Counted from the first letter of the stretch, positions 11,355-23,585 are shown. The stretch: DNA of 64,000 nt from Macrobrachium rosenbergii (GCF_040412425.1 NC_089762.1:20451147-20515146), one strand, 5' to 3'. The notes: a model not told the origin generated them from the letters alone. A program made the numbers and translations.

Positions 11355-11405
11355 ATTTGAATCAGCCCTGAGTTATGAGTTTCAGGTCAGTGGTCTGATT
11401 AGACT
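11355..11405 (+). repeat. SINE 3'-tail fragment
   Basis: ATCAGCCCTGAGTTATGAG...GGTCAGTGGTCTGATTAGACTA resembles the last ~60 bp of the SINE at 6013-6301. It is truncated, with no tRNA-like head. It abuts the left end of TTAA copy b. Confidence 0.5.
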
Positions 11406-12214
11406 ATTTAACCCTTAAACGCCGACTGGACGTATCGTACGTCGACTAAAATTGTCTGTTGGGTGCCGAGTGGACGTACCGTACGTCGACTACAAAAAAT
11501 TTCAACTTTGGTCAACTTTGACTCTACCAAAATGGTCGAAAAACGCAATTGTAAGCTAAAACTCTTACATTCGAGTAATATTCAATCATTTACCTTCATT
11601 TTGCAACAAATTGGAAGTCTCTAGCACAATATTTTGATTTATGGTGAATTTTTGAAAAAAACTTTTTCCTTACGTCCGCGTGGTAACTCGCCCGAAAATT
11701 TCAGAAATTCTTTGGTCATTTTGTTGTAATGTTTGCACCAGTTTATATTAGTCGTTACATAAAGTTTTATATATGGAAATGTGCGCAGTTTCATGTAGAA
11801 TACAACAGAAAATAACTCATGGTTGTAGCTTCTATCGGTTTTGAAATATTTCCATATAAATCACGATAAGTGCCAAAATTTCAACCTTCGGTCAACTTTA
11901 ACTCGACCAAAATGGTTGCAAAACGCAATTGTAAACTAAAACTCTTACATTCAAGTAATATTCAGTCATGTACCTTCATTTTGCAACAAATTGGAAGTCT
12001 CTAGCACAATATTTTGATTTATGGTGGATTTTTGAAAAAACTTTTCCCTTACGTCTGCGCGCGGTAACTCTGCCGAACATCTCAGAAATTCTTTCGTCAC
12101 TTTGTCATAATGTTTGCACTGGTTTATATTAGTCGTTACATAAAGTTTTATATATGGAAATGTGTGCAATTTCATGTAGAATACAACAGAAAATAACTCA
12201 TGGTTGTAGCTTTT

Positions 12215-12512
12215 CTGGGCTCGACCTGTGTCACCCAGTGAAATGGTTCCAATAGCACACATGTCTAGGTATAACTATTGCTAAATATACCAGAGAAAAA
12301 AAACTGTCCATAATGTCGGGGTTACTACCCCCGGATCGAGCACCATAATGGTGTCGGTATGCACTAGGGGTGAGGGGAAGCCACTATCACAGGTCTTCAT
12401 CCTATAGATCTCTCTATTCTCAAAGTCCCAAATTTGGGTGTGCCGTACTAAGGATTGCCTCCCGCTCACCCACTAGGTCTCCCACGCGACCGCCATTTTC
12501 ATTCCAATCTTA
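12215..12512 (+). repeat. Left inverted terminal repeat of DIRS element 2
   Basis: Starts CTGGGCTCGACCTGTGTCAC and is the reverse complement, with scattered differences, of 20071-20370. Examples of shared text are the GGTGTCGGTATGCACTAGGGG block and GAGACCTAGTGGGTGAGCGG on the opposite strand. The right copy extends about 30 bp farther out, as in element 3. Confidence 0.9.
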
Positions 12513-14427
12513 GCACAGCTACGAGAACACGTAAAATTTTGTTTTGTGATTGTGTTCCGTTTTTTGGCAGATCATCATGTCCTCCACTGAGAGTTTCCCA
12601 CCACCTAAGTTGAGTACTATTTCTGATTGGTTTGTTTAACGCAAGAGGCATCGTATTTATGAGTTGTACGTTAATATTGTTTACCAGTGTAAACAGTTCC
12701 GTTTCGCAGCCGAGCGTGGGCTGTATGTGTGCCTCTTTCCCGTTTTCGACCTTCAATCTCAACTTTTCTATTAAAAGAGCGAATTCTCCTAGTTTTTAGC
12801 CATTTAAGTTTGGAGCTTAATTGGAGAATTTACCAGGTCGCTGGTAGGAGATGAGGAACCGGGTATCACGACAGAACTAGGCTCACCCTTTTCCGATAGT
12901 AGAATTTGAGTCTTTTTATCGGTCTCCTTCCTCCACCAGCAAGCTGGTTCCTTCTCGATGGTGTAAATTTTTGGATCATGATGATAGCTGATATGTACAA
13001 GGATGGATGACATGTCCATTCCTGGATTAATTTATGCATGTGATTCGGCATCAGGGGAGGCCATTTTGGGTACCTAACGTTACCAATATAACCCATGTTT
13101 CCTGGACCTTCTCTGCCGCCGAGTCAATTATGTATTTATATGTGTATTTATATAGGTTTAATCCTAGGCTAACCCACATCATGAATGGTTGACTCTTATA
13201 TTTTGGTTGTTCATATACTAGGTAGTTTTATTTCTAATATAAGGTAGTTAACTAGCCTAACCTACCGAGGCTAGGCATGACAGTGCTCTTACACGATGTT
13301 CAGGCTACCTAGCTCTCCCGACCAGGCCGTCTTACGGTTTTGGTGGGAGGAGGGTTAGGCTAGTGAGAGAGTTCCTCCGTTCACACTTAGCCCACCTGAC
13401 CAGGCCGTTAGGTTTTTGGAAGGTGAAGTTAGGCTAGTGAGCGAGTTCCTCATTCACATTTAGCCCACCTGGCCAGGCCAGGTTTTGGAAGGTAAGGTTT
13501 TAGTGAGAGGGGCTCCTCACTTCATATTTTGCCACCTGACCAAGCTATCTCGGTTTTGGGAGTGTGGCTGAGTTAGGACGAAGGTTCTTCTCTCCCCACA
13601 CCAGTGGCATTAATCCTGGCCTTCCTGACCAGGCCAAGAAGCTTTGGTTTTTGGAGGGTAGGCTAGGATCAGTTAACTCCGTATTTTCGTGTATGTAGCC
13701 TAGTCCCCGGTTTTTTACCTTAACGATTAGAATTTGGCGACGTTGCCTGAGCGTTGTCCTTGTAAGAGGAAAGCCGTTTGCTTGTGTTCGGCACCCCTGT
13801 AAGGTGGTTATAGTCGGCGTCCGGAGGGTGCTACCCACCTGACTGGTCGCTATTCGCCGGGTTTCCGCCACCCTCTACCTTTCCCCTACGGGCAGTGTTT
13901 CGTTGCTCGCTTCTAATTGCTTTTAGTAGTTAGTAGCTGGAGCGTCGAACATTATCCCGTGGATGCATAATAACAGTTACGATATGTTAGAATTCACTTC
14001 TCCGCCGGGCTAGTCTGATTTTTCGTTGTTTTTTGTCCAGTTAACCACTCCGGTGGACATGGGTCACGGTTGTTGGCAGTTTCCATTATATGGTTTCCGC
14101 CCTGGGCGTTTGAGAAGGGGCTATATGCGACCTCCCTACCCCGCCTCTATTATGCCGTTCCCATATTATGAGACACAATGAGATTTCAGTGACTATTCAC
14201 GGCGGAGTGTCATAGAGTACCTGTTTATAACATATATATAAGTTAACCATTCGGCAGTTTAAGCTATGTTTTAGATTCTTGCTGCCGGACTCAGTTCCGG
14301 CGGGTTTTGCCTTGTTGATTCACATGTATCATCACCCATAATCTATGTTAAGGTAATCTGTGGCTGCCGGACTTAGTCCGGCGAGTCTTGCCTTAATGAT
14401 ACTCATGTACCATCATTTCACTTACAG

Positions 14428-16457
14428 ATGGTACGTTGTCAGGAGTCAGGGTGCTCGGCCGTTCTCCAGCAACCGTGCGGACACGAGGTGTGCCACTCGC
14501 ACTCCAGCTGTGCAGTGCATGTTGGGGACCTGACCGTTTGGCACCCGGACGGCTGTGAAATTTGCTACGCTCTTTACGAGCTGGTGTCCGATGAGTCGGT
14601 AAGTGATGGGAGACTGCTAACCTTTAGTCCCCTTTTTTTATATTGATGGCTCATATGGATATATACGAAAATTGGGAGAATATTTTCAGTAAGTCCTACC
14701 TTCTCTTTCAGTCTAACCCAGCAATCCGTGCCTCTTCGCTGTCGACCCTGAAGACCTGGGTCGGCGGATTTGGGAGGAACGTTGCGTCTGGCAACCCCTG
14801 CGTGCTCTCGGAGGAGATCTGTAATCTCCTCTATCCTGGTGCCCGGATCTCCGCCCGCATTACCGAGGGAGTTGGCGCCCCACTCATCAAGAAGATCAGG
14901 CAAGAGCGCGCAGCCCTCCCAAGGCGACAACCTGTGCGGAGAGGTGGCGGAAGAGGTGGCAGCTATTAACATCCACCTGGAGCCCATGAGCGTGGATGAC
15001 CAACAGGGAGAAGGTAGGGCGGTAAGTGAGGCAGGTGAGGTTAGTTTAGATAGGACCTTATTTAGTTCACCTTCTTCTTCGTCTTCCTTCCAGGGATTTC
15101 AGAGGTCAGCTAACCTTGGGGACAGATCTCGGTCTGTTATGCCCAAGGTGAAATCTTTGAAAAAGAAGGACTTACCAAAGCCCTCTAGACCTCAAAGGTC
15201 TAATCCACCAGCTCCCTCTAGGTTGTCACTGGCTCCCAAACCGGTGACGTCCTCAAGTAAGGCTACTCCCTCTTCTAAGGGGTCGAGGTCCAGAGATCCA
15301 AAGGCTAAGCCCCCACAGCCTAGCTTTGACTCTGAGGCCTTTGTTGAACTGCTGATGCAGAAAATAGACTCCAAGGTAGAAGCTAGGCTACATGATCTTT
15401 CAGCTCACATTGTCACAAGCTTGCAGACCTCCGGAGAGTCAGTGCTGTCATTGGCACAAAAGGTGCAGGCCCAGGAAAGCTTGCTCTCGGTTCATCCAAT
15501 CCGAGCAGCACAACAATCACATGTTGTCCCGGATGCCTCCAAACTGCCCCCTTTGATAAGGGAAACCCGTGGCGGCTGGCCCTGCATGCTCCCCTGCATA
15601 ATGGCACACTGACTATTGAGGTTTGGGCACTCGTCGTCTGGAAGAACTGGAGTTCTTTCCAGCCGACCTAGTGCCTCCTATCCAGGCTTTGCCAGGTTAA
15701 CGGAAGCCTGGATTAGGTCTGACAAGGTCCCGAAAGAAACAGTCATCTTTCCCAGGGACCAAGCTCAATCCACCCTAATGCGCGCTCTCACTGAATGGGA
15801 GTGCGAGAACACGAAGCTTACTCCCTTTAAGGAAAGTTTTACGATGTTCTCTGTAGGTGACGCCATCCCTACCCCTGCACTACTAAGATTGCAGAGCTGA
15901 CCCTCCAGGCTGGGATAGATGGCAAGCCCATGCCTCAACTCCGGAGACAGATTCTACTTCCCTTCTCTTCCCGGAGATTCGGGTGTTGGTTGGGAGCTCC
16001 GGCAACTTTTACGGTGGGGAAACTCGATCCCAGTGTGCCTCCTCCCTGTTCAGCGAGCAACTTCCCAGAATTCGGAGGCTCTGCTCAAGGCGGAATTTGA
16101 GGCTAAGTGCAGGTTGAGTTGCTCCTGCATTCCGTCACCATCTCAGAGGTAACGGCATTAGCTTATAATGACGAACCTCTGTTTCAGGTCCTCACGAAGT
16201 CGCTATTGGCTTCCTTCCAATCGGACCTTTACGACTTTGTGGTACGAGACAGAACTGCAGGAAACACATCTTCAGACGCCACCATCAGACATGAGCCCAA
16301 TAGACTCATGAAGAGCTCTATCTGGGGACCTAACCTCTTTCCAGAGGATGAGGTCAATAATGTTATGGCAGAGGCAACTAGGCGAACCAGAGTCTCCGCT
16401 CTCGCTGGGGCCTTCCTTTTAAGAGGAAGTTCTCTGAGACCTCGGACCTCAACCTAA
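14428..16457 (+). pseudogene. gag-like ORFs of DIRS element 2
   Basis: The gene starts with a short frame at 14428 (MVRCQESGCSAVLQQPCG...) rich in Cys and His and ending CEICYALYELV, which looks like a zinc-binding N-terminus. A second frame (14643-14969) ends in an RRGGGRGG basic tail. A longer Ser/Pro-rich frame (to 15612), a frame at 15616-15900 with FSVGDAIPTPAL, and one at 16107-16457 with RLMKSSIWGPNLFPEDEVN follow. Splitting over several frames points to frameshift decay, although short introns near GTAAGTGATGGGAG (about 14599) and TTTCAG (about 14710) are possible. It differs from the element 1/3 Gag, and a degenerate relative is seen in element 4. Confidence 0.6.
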
Positions 16458-16789
16458 AGAAAGGAAAAGGTTCAGGAGATTCCAGGGCTTTAAGAAACCT
16501 CAGGCTCAAACAGTGCTTCAGGCGGTACCGGTCTCACAGATCGGCCAGCCTTCTACATCTAAGTCACAACCTCAGCAGCAGTTCGTACTGATGCAGCCGG
16601 CTCAGCAAGCTTCTGCTCCGCCAGCCTTCGTGACATCCCCAGCTTTCAACGCCTCGTTTGAAAGCCAAGGGGCGTTTTGAGGCTACAATAGGCATGCGAG
16701 GGGAAGCAGGGCTAGAGCCGCCTACAGAGGTAGAGCAGCATCCAGACCTCACTCACGTGGAAGAGGAGGCCGTGGAAATAGAGGAAGTA

Positions 16790-18613
16790 AGGCCTCTCCC
16801 CATCAGTGAGACCCCACAGGTAGGCGGGAGATTATATCTCTTCAGGGACCATTGGACCTTCAGCCCATGGGTCCACAGCATAATCTCCAAAGGTCTGGGA
16901 TGGAGCTGGAGCAAGGGGCCTCCTCCGCCAGTCAGATTCCATCAACATCCATCCAAAGACTTACTGGACTTTGCAAAGAACTTCTGTAAAAGAAGGCAAT
17001 AAAGAAAGTCAGGCGCTTGAAATTTCAAGGCCGTCTGTTCAGTGTCGAAGAAAGACTCAGACAAACAAAGAGTAATTCTGGACCTGTCTCGTCTCAACTT
17101 ATACATTCAATGCGACAAGTTTCGCATGCTTAAAATCTCGCAGGTGCGGACCCTACTTCCCGTGGGGCCGTCACCACCTCTATAGATCTTTCAGGCGCAT
17201 GTTATCACGTTCGGTTGAGAAACTTCTCCCCTTACCTAGGGTTCAGACTAGGAAAACAAGCATACTTGTTCAGAGTCATGCCATTCGGGCTCAACATAGC
17301 GCCCAGAATCTTTACCAAACTGGCAGAGACGGTAGTCCAAGAGCTACGGGCCCAAGGGATTATGCTGGCCGCATATCTGGACGATTGATAATTTGGGCAT
17401 CTAACGTCAAGGAATGTCAAAAAGCAACTTTCACAGTAATCAACTTCTTGGAATACCTGGGTTTCCAAATAAACAGGAAGAAATCCCGTCTAGTTCTGGC
17501 GGCTCAATTTCAATGGTTGGGAATCCAGTGGGACCTAAACACACACAAACTGTCACTTCCGCCAGCCAAAAGGAAGGAAATAGCCAAAGCTACCAGACAG
17601 TTCCTCAAAAACAAAAGAGCCTCTCTCGTCGTACCCAGGAAAGAGTTCTAGGCTCTCTTCAGTTCGCTTCAGTAACAGACTTGCTGCTAAAAGCCAAACT
17701 GAAGGATGTAAACAGGGTATGGTGGAAACGAGCCAACAGCAGAAACAGAGACAAGCTGTCTCTGATTCCGCAGATATTGAGGAAGAGGCTTCGACCATGG
17801 GCGACAGTCAAGAGTTTGGCAAGGTCAGTGCCTCTTCAATTTCCCCCTCCATCACTAGTGATCCATACGGATGCTTCCCTAAGCGGATGGGGAGGATACT
17901 CCCAACACAAGAAAGTTCAAGGAACATGGTCGACAGTATTCCGCCAGTTCCATATCAACATTCTAGAGGCAATGGCAGTATTTCTAACACTAAAGAAACT
18001 GCGTCCAGCCAGACAGATTCACATCAGACTGGTGCTGGACAGTGCAGTAGTGGTGCATTGCCTGAACAGAGGGGGCTCCAAGTCGAGCCATATCAATCAA
18101 GTAATGATCGCAATTTTCTCTCTGGCAAGGAAACATCTTTGGCACCTGTCAGCTACCCACCTGGCAGGTGTTCGGAATGTCATTGCAGATTCACTGTCCA
18201 GGACAACCCCGCTGGAGTCGGAATGGTCCTTGGACAGGAAGTCGTTCGAGTGGATTTGTCTTCAGGTACCGGGTCTCCAGGTAGACCTGTTTGCCACAGA
18301 GAGCAACCACAATCTAGATCCTCTAGCTCATTCCACAGATGCGATGTCAATCGACTGGAACAGATGGCAAAGGATCTATCTGTTTCCACCAATAAACTTG
18401 TTGATGAAAGTTTTACACAAACTCAGATCATTCAAAGGTCAAGTAGCACTGGTGGCACCCAACTGGCCGGAGAGCAGTTGGTTTCCTTTACTGCTAGAGT
18501 TGAAGCTCCGGCACAAACAGATCCCCAACCCAAGGTTGACACAAGTAGTGCAAACTCGGACTGTGTCAGCTTCCTCAAGAATTCTGAATGCCCTAGCTTT
18601 ATGGACTTCATGA
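16790..18613 (+). pseudogene. Reverse transcriptase/RNase H of DIRS element 2
   Basis: RT motifs are spread over shifting frames: RVILDLSRLNLYIQCDKFRM near 17070-17130, TTSIDLSGACYHVRL near 17175, and FRVMPFGLNIAPRIFTKL near 17270-17320. The active-site box YLDD lies at 17374-17385. A single-base loss just after YLDD shifts the frame and brings a stop where Trp is expected. The frame resumes with LIIWASNVKECQKATF. RNase H and the connection domain are open in one frame (17414-18613): HTDASLSGWGGYS, a SAVVVHCLNRGG segment, RNVIADSLSR, then LQVDLFATESNHNLDPLAH and RWQRIYLFPP. RT is therefore dead while RNase H is nearly intact. Confidence 0.85.
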
Positions 18614-19587
18614 AATTTGCAGCGCAAAAAGACGCTAACATTGATCCTATTAATACACTGTTCATAGAATCAGATAAGAGGGAATCTACTCTCAGACAGT
18701 ATGACTCAGCAGTTAAAAAGTTAGCATTATTTCTGAGGGAATCTGAAGCTCATGAAATGACCACGAACCTAGCGATCTCTTTCTTCAGATCATTATTTGA
18801 GAAAGGATTGGCCACTAGTACTATTACTACAACAAAATCTGCGTTGAGAAAAATATTTTTACATGGCTTTAATATTAACCCTACAGACTCATATTTTTCG
18901 TCAATTCCTAAAGCATGTGCTCGTCTTAGACTAGCAACCCGTCCACACACGGTTTCCTGGTACTTAAATGATGTACTTAAATTGGCATTAGACACTGCTA
19001 ACGAATTATGTTCATACCTGAGTCTGTTAAGGAAAATGTTATTCCTAGTAAGTCTAGCCTCAGGAGCTAGAATTTCTGAACTGTCTGCTCTTTCTAGAGA
19101 GCCGAATCATGTTGATTTCCTCCCGTCAGGTGAAGTTCTGTTGTCTCCGGACCTCAGTTTTCTAGCAAAGAATGAGGATCCACAGAATAGATGGTCTCTT
19201 TGGAAGATTATTCCCCTTCCACAGGATCTGTCTTTATGTCCAGTCAGTACTTTAAAAGCTTATTTAAATAGAACTTCTAAGAGAACTTCAGGCCCTCTTT
19301 TTGTTAGGGAAAATGGAGGAACCATTTCCTTAAAGGCCATCAGGCAACAAATTCTTTATTTTATTAAACAGGCAAACCCGGATTCAGTACCTCGGGTACA
19401 TGATATTCGAGCGGTGGCCACCTCAGCTAACTATTTCCATAATATGAATTTTGATGACCTTAAAAAATATACGGGCTGGAAATCACCGACAGTATTTAAA
19501 CGCCACTATCTTAAGTCCCTAGAGGCTCTTAAATATTCCATAGTAGCTGCAGGAAGTATTGTTCCTCCTGGTCCAGCTCAAGACTAG
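18600..19587 (+). CDS. Tyrosine recombinase of DIRS element 2 (intact frame)
   Basis: This is the C-terminal half of an open frame that runs from 17719 and overlaps RNase H in another frame, as is usual in DIRS elements. The recombinase begins with a core-binding region (about 18640-18860; RESTLRQYDSAVKKLALFLR). It continues with the catalytic domain: Arg in SGARISELSALS (about 19060), HDIR at 19399-19410, Trp in YTGWKSP, and the nucleophile Tyr in KRHYLKSL (codon 19507-19509). All four key positions are present, so the fold and activity could be preserved. The true start is unclear. From family knowledge, it would join circular cDNA to the target by strand exchange. There are no internal stops to 19587. 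Confidence 0.88.
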
Positions 19588-19952
19588 TTTATGTATCCTC
19601 TTTGTCCTTTTGGTTTGTAATCCTCGTTTACCTATTGGTATATTCTCTAGCCTACCTGCCTCGCTTGCTTGCCCTGCTTCTAGCCTTTAGGTCAGGTCTG
19701 CTTCACAGCCTGACTCCTGCCCGTACCGCGGATATCCTGTTTTCATTCATAACTTGTTAGCCTTAAGTGTCTTGGTATTGGTTATTTTATAATTTTAGAC
19801 TGTGTGCCTCATAGTTTTGATTATGTTGTTGATCTTATAATTTGGGAGTATTAAAACACAGTAAAAATTTTTCTCTTAGTTTTATTTAGCTCCATTAAGG
19901 TAATCTTTGGGGCGTACCTCCAAGGTCTTGTATGGCTGATTCTCTGTTACTA

Positions 19953-20402
19953 TTTCACTGGGTGACACAGGTCGAGCCCAGAAAAGGGATTTTGACAAAG
20001 GAAAAATCTATTTCTTGGGGAAGACCTGCACTTCCTTTCCCACCCGGGTGGTATACCAAGCTTGGTGGGTGCTAATATTGGGATGAAAATGGCGGTCACG
20101 TGGGAGACCTAGTGGGTGAGCGGGAGGCAATCCTTAGTACGGCACACCCAAATTTGGGACTTTGAGAATAGAGAGATCTATAGGATGAAGACCTGTGATA
20201 TTGGCTTCCACTCACCCCTAGTGCATACCGACACCATTATGGTGCTCGATCCGGGTGTAGTAACCCCGGCATTATGGAAAGCTTTTTTCTCTGGTATATT
20301 TAGCAATAGTTATACCTAGAAATGTGTGCTATTGGAACCATTTCACTGGGTGACACAGGTCTTCCCCCAGAAATAGATTTTTCCTTTGTCAAAATCCCTT
20401 TT
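19953..20402. repeat. Internal complementary region and right terminal repeat of DIRS element 2
   Basis: The ICR at 19953-20028 joins two reverse complements. TTTCACTGGGTGACACAGG through GAGCCCAGAAAA mirrors the left end, and GGGATTTTGACAAAGG through TCTATTTC mirrors the right end. The junction between them is AAAA (TTTT on the other strand), the same tetranucleotide found at both element ends. The right ITR then runs from 20071 to the TTTT at 20399-20402. Confidence 0.9.
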
Positions 20403-21194
20403 ATCAGTTTTGAAATATTTCCATATAAATCACGATAAGTGCCAAAATTTCAGCCTTCGGTCAACTTTAACTCGACCGAAATGATAAAAAAACGCAATTG
20501 TAAGCTAAAACTCTTACATTCTAGTAATATTCAATCATGTACCTTCATTTTGCAACAAACTGGAAGTCTCTAGCACAATATTTCGATTTATGGTGAATTT
20601 TTGAAAAAAAAAAAAACTTTTTCCTTACGTCCGCGCGCAGTAACTCGGTCAAACATCTCTGAAATTCTTTCGTCACTTTGTTGTAATGTTTGCACCGTTT
20701 TATATTAGTCGTTACATAAAGTTTTATATATGAAAATGTGCGCAATTTCAGGTAGAATACAATAGAAAATAACTCATGGTTGTAGATTTTATCAGTTTTT
20801 AAATATTTTCATATAAATCATGATGGGCCAAAATTTCAACCTTCGGTCAACTTTTAACTCGACCGAAATGATCGAAAAACACAATTGTAAGCTAAAACTC
20901 TTACATTCTAGTAATATTTAATCATGTACCTTCATTTTGCAACAAACTGGAAGTCTCTAGCACAATATTTTGATTTATGGTGAATTTTTGAAAAAATATT
21001 TTTCCTTAAGTCTGCGCGGTAACTGGGTCGAACATCTCAGAAATTCTTTCGTCACTTTGTCGTAATATTTGCACCATTTTATTTTAGTCGTTACATAAAG
21101 TTTTATATATGGAAATGTGTGCAATTTCATGTAGAATACAACATAAAATAACTCATGGTTGTAGCTTTTATCAGTTTTGAAATATTTTCATATA

Positions 21195-21943
21195 CAGTCA
21201 TACTTCGAACTTACACGAGGTTAGGTTCCAGAACCCCTCCCGCAGGGTGAATTTTCGCCTAAGTTTGGCATGGTCTCTAAAAATGCTATTAAATACTCAT
21301 TTCTAAAGTTTAAACACTAAATGTGATGCTAATCATGCTCCCAAATTATTAAGTTAACTTTTAAATGGAATTAAAGTTACTGTAATTTCATTTAAAAGTT
21401 AGCTTAACACATTGCCCTTAAAAAAGAGAAATAAATAGTTTACATAAAAATTGAGAGTTGTAGGAGAATTTCTCTCTCTCTCCCCTTCCAACCGATCTAT
21501 TTTTAGAATTATGTCAACCTCTTTTTAGCAACTTTTTTATTCTGCGTCTCTTTCTCTTTGTTCTGAAATGCTTTTTCATGAACAAACAATGTTTTATATT
21601 TTGACTAATACAACTCTTAGTTATTATGTCTATGTTTTAGAACGTATTTGCAACACTAGTGCATTTAAACTTCGTAGACGATACGGGTCAAATTAGATCA
21701 ATTTAAACTATCTGCTGTACAGGTAAAGATGTACAGAGAATTAATAAGTTGTAAAAATGTGTGAGCGCTAACTATGAGAGAGAGAGAGAAAGAGAGAGAG
21801 AACCAACACGAACGGTAAAGAATCGCCTGGTTCAAGGGTTGTCCTTACTTAAGAGAGTGAAATTATTTATCAGTTATTACGGAGAGAGAGAGAGATTGTC
21901 CTTACTTGAAATGTCAAGTTATATTATTTATGAATTACAGTAT

Positions 21944-21978
<35 letters not shown>

Positions 21979-22504
21979 AGCTTAATACATTACCCTTAAA
22001 AAAAAAGAAATAAATGGTTGACTTAAGAATATAGTGTGTGACTCTCTCCCCCATTCCACCAACCTATTTTTAGAAGTCTTCTCAACCCCATTTTTACAAA
22101 CTTTTTTTATTCTGTCACTTTCTCTTTGTTCTGAAATGCTCTATGTTTTAGAACTGCGCATTTACAGTTTGTAAACAGTACGGGTAAAATTAGATCAATT
22201 CAAAATTATCTACTGTACAGTTAAAGACATACAGAGAAACAGTGCTGTAATACGTAGGTTGGCTAACTTCAAACGAGAGAGAGAGATAACAGTTGTCCTT
22301 ACTTGAGAGAGTGAAATTTTTTATGAATTATTACGGACAGAGAGAGAGAGAGACAGAGAATTACAAGAAAAATTTGACCACTGATTAGCAACACTCATTC
22401 TTGTCATGTTAAATGACATGTCTGACAGCTTTTGCCTTTCACCTTCTTACAAAAGATGAGGGAAGAATTTGTTTGTTCAAGATAATACAAATTTTGTATT
22501 ACAG

Positions 22505-22595
<91 letters not shown>

Positions 22596-22953
22596 TGATT
22601 TTATTAATCTTATTAATATTTGAAAATTATTACATATTATTACTTAAAAGTTTATTTATCATACAAATAAACATACCCTGTTTACATGTACCATAAAAAT
22701 TCATCTCACTAAAAAAGAGAGAGAGAGTAATTATTACTTTTAATATTTAATGTTATTTAATTTACACATAAAAGCTTGAAAACTTATAAATTACATAAAA
22801 AAATTAAACAAACACTTTTGCTGGGTTTCTCAGTGTACGGAAATGTTCGCTTGTCTGTGAAAAACTCGTGTATGACCATTAGTTAGGTTCCAATAAAAAA
22901 TTTGTGTGTGTGAATTCGTGCAACTCGAATTGCGCAAGTTCGAAGTATTACTG
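21195..22953. mobile_element. pogo/Tigger-like non-autonomous DNA transposon in TTAA copy b
   Basis: The ends are inverted: CAGTCATACTTCGAACTT at the left and the complement of CAGTAATACTTCGAACTT at the right, with TA at 21193-21194 and 22954-22955. Uninterrupted satellite units read CATATAAATCACGATAA here, so a TA duplication is supported. CAGT-type ends with TA targets fit the Tc1/mariner-pogo superfamily. The interior has (GA)n runs (21775-21802, 21948-21977), a (TTA)n run and an internal duplication (about 21399 onward repeated from about 21976). No transposase frame. Confidence 0.82.
22505..22596. repeat. (TTA)n microsatellite
   Basis: About 30 near-perfect TTA/ATT trinucleotides with one interruption (ACT), inside the pogo-like element. 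Confidence 0.97.
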
Positions 22954-23585
22954 TAAATCACGATAAATAGAAAAAATCCTACTTTCGGTCAACTTCAAGT
23001 CGACCGAAATGGTCGAAAAATGCAATTGTAAGCTAAAAAAAACTTACAGTCTAGTAATATTCAATCAATTACCTTCATTTTGCAACAAACGGGAAGTCTC
23101 TAGCACAATATTTCGATTTATGGTGAATTGTTGAAAAAAACTTTTTTTTACGTCCGCTCGTTATGAATTCATGCATCATTTTGTGATAATATTTTCTCTG
23201 TGTTGCTTTGATCGTTTTACAATTTGCTATATACCAAAATCATTGCAATTTAGTGTACAATACAACGAAAAAAAAAAATAACTCATTAGCTTTAACCACT
23301 TTGCTCACAGCGCGATTTGTATACAATTACATATGAATTTTTTTTTTGCGCTGTCATATATTCCAATATTTATATATGATAATGATTTTTTTCATTTCTG
23401 ATGGTTGCATACTAAACTTCAGGCAATGAGAAAAAAAGGAGCCAAAAATGAACTCTTAATCTTAAAAACTAAGCATGCTGTGATTTTTTGAAAAAAACTT
23501 TCTTTCCGCTTCTGCGCTAACTCTCAAACCCCGCTGGCATACAGCAGACACTTTTGTAAATAGAGGCTCAGCGTTTAAGGGTTAA

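Larger units (their letters stand above)
12211..20402 (+). mobile_element. DIRS-type retrotransposon, element 2, precisely bounded
   Basis: Contains long inverted terminal repeats (about 12215-12512 and 20071-20398), gag, RT/RNase H, a tyrosine recombinase and an internal complementary region (19953-20028). It interrupts a satellite unit. Flanks read GTTGTAGCTTTT| and |ATCAGTTTTGAAAT, and uninterrupted units elsewhere in the window read GTAGCTTTTATCAGTTTTG. TTTT (12211-12214 and 20399-20402) is thus present at both ends, with no longer target duplication, as expected for recombinase-mediated insertion. The recombinase frame is intact; gag and RT are broken. Confidence 0.92.
11412..23581 (+). 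mobile_element. TTAA-flanked satellite-carrying element, copy b, split by two later insertions
   Basis: The left end CCCTTAAACGCCGACTGG follows TTAA (11408-11411); the right end GCGTTTAAGGG precedes TTAA (23582-23585). Removing DIRS element 2 (12211-20402) and the pogo-like element (21195-22953) leaves about 2.2 kb, the same size as intact copies c, d and g. The left module has two subterminal palindromes (GACGTATCGTACGTC, GACGTACCGTACGTC), then ~380-bp tandem units; the right module spans about 23165-23581. No transposase frame. Confidence 0.85.

Noticed and set aside
17719..18590. N-terminal half of the 622-codon frame as a separate protein domain
   Set aside because: It overlaps the RNase H frame of the same element and has no recombinase motifs; only the part after about 18600 is convincing.
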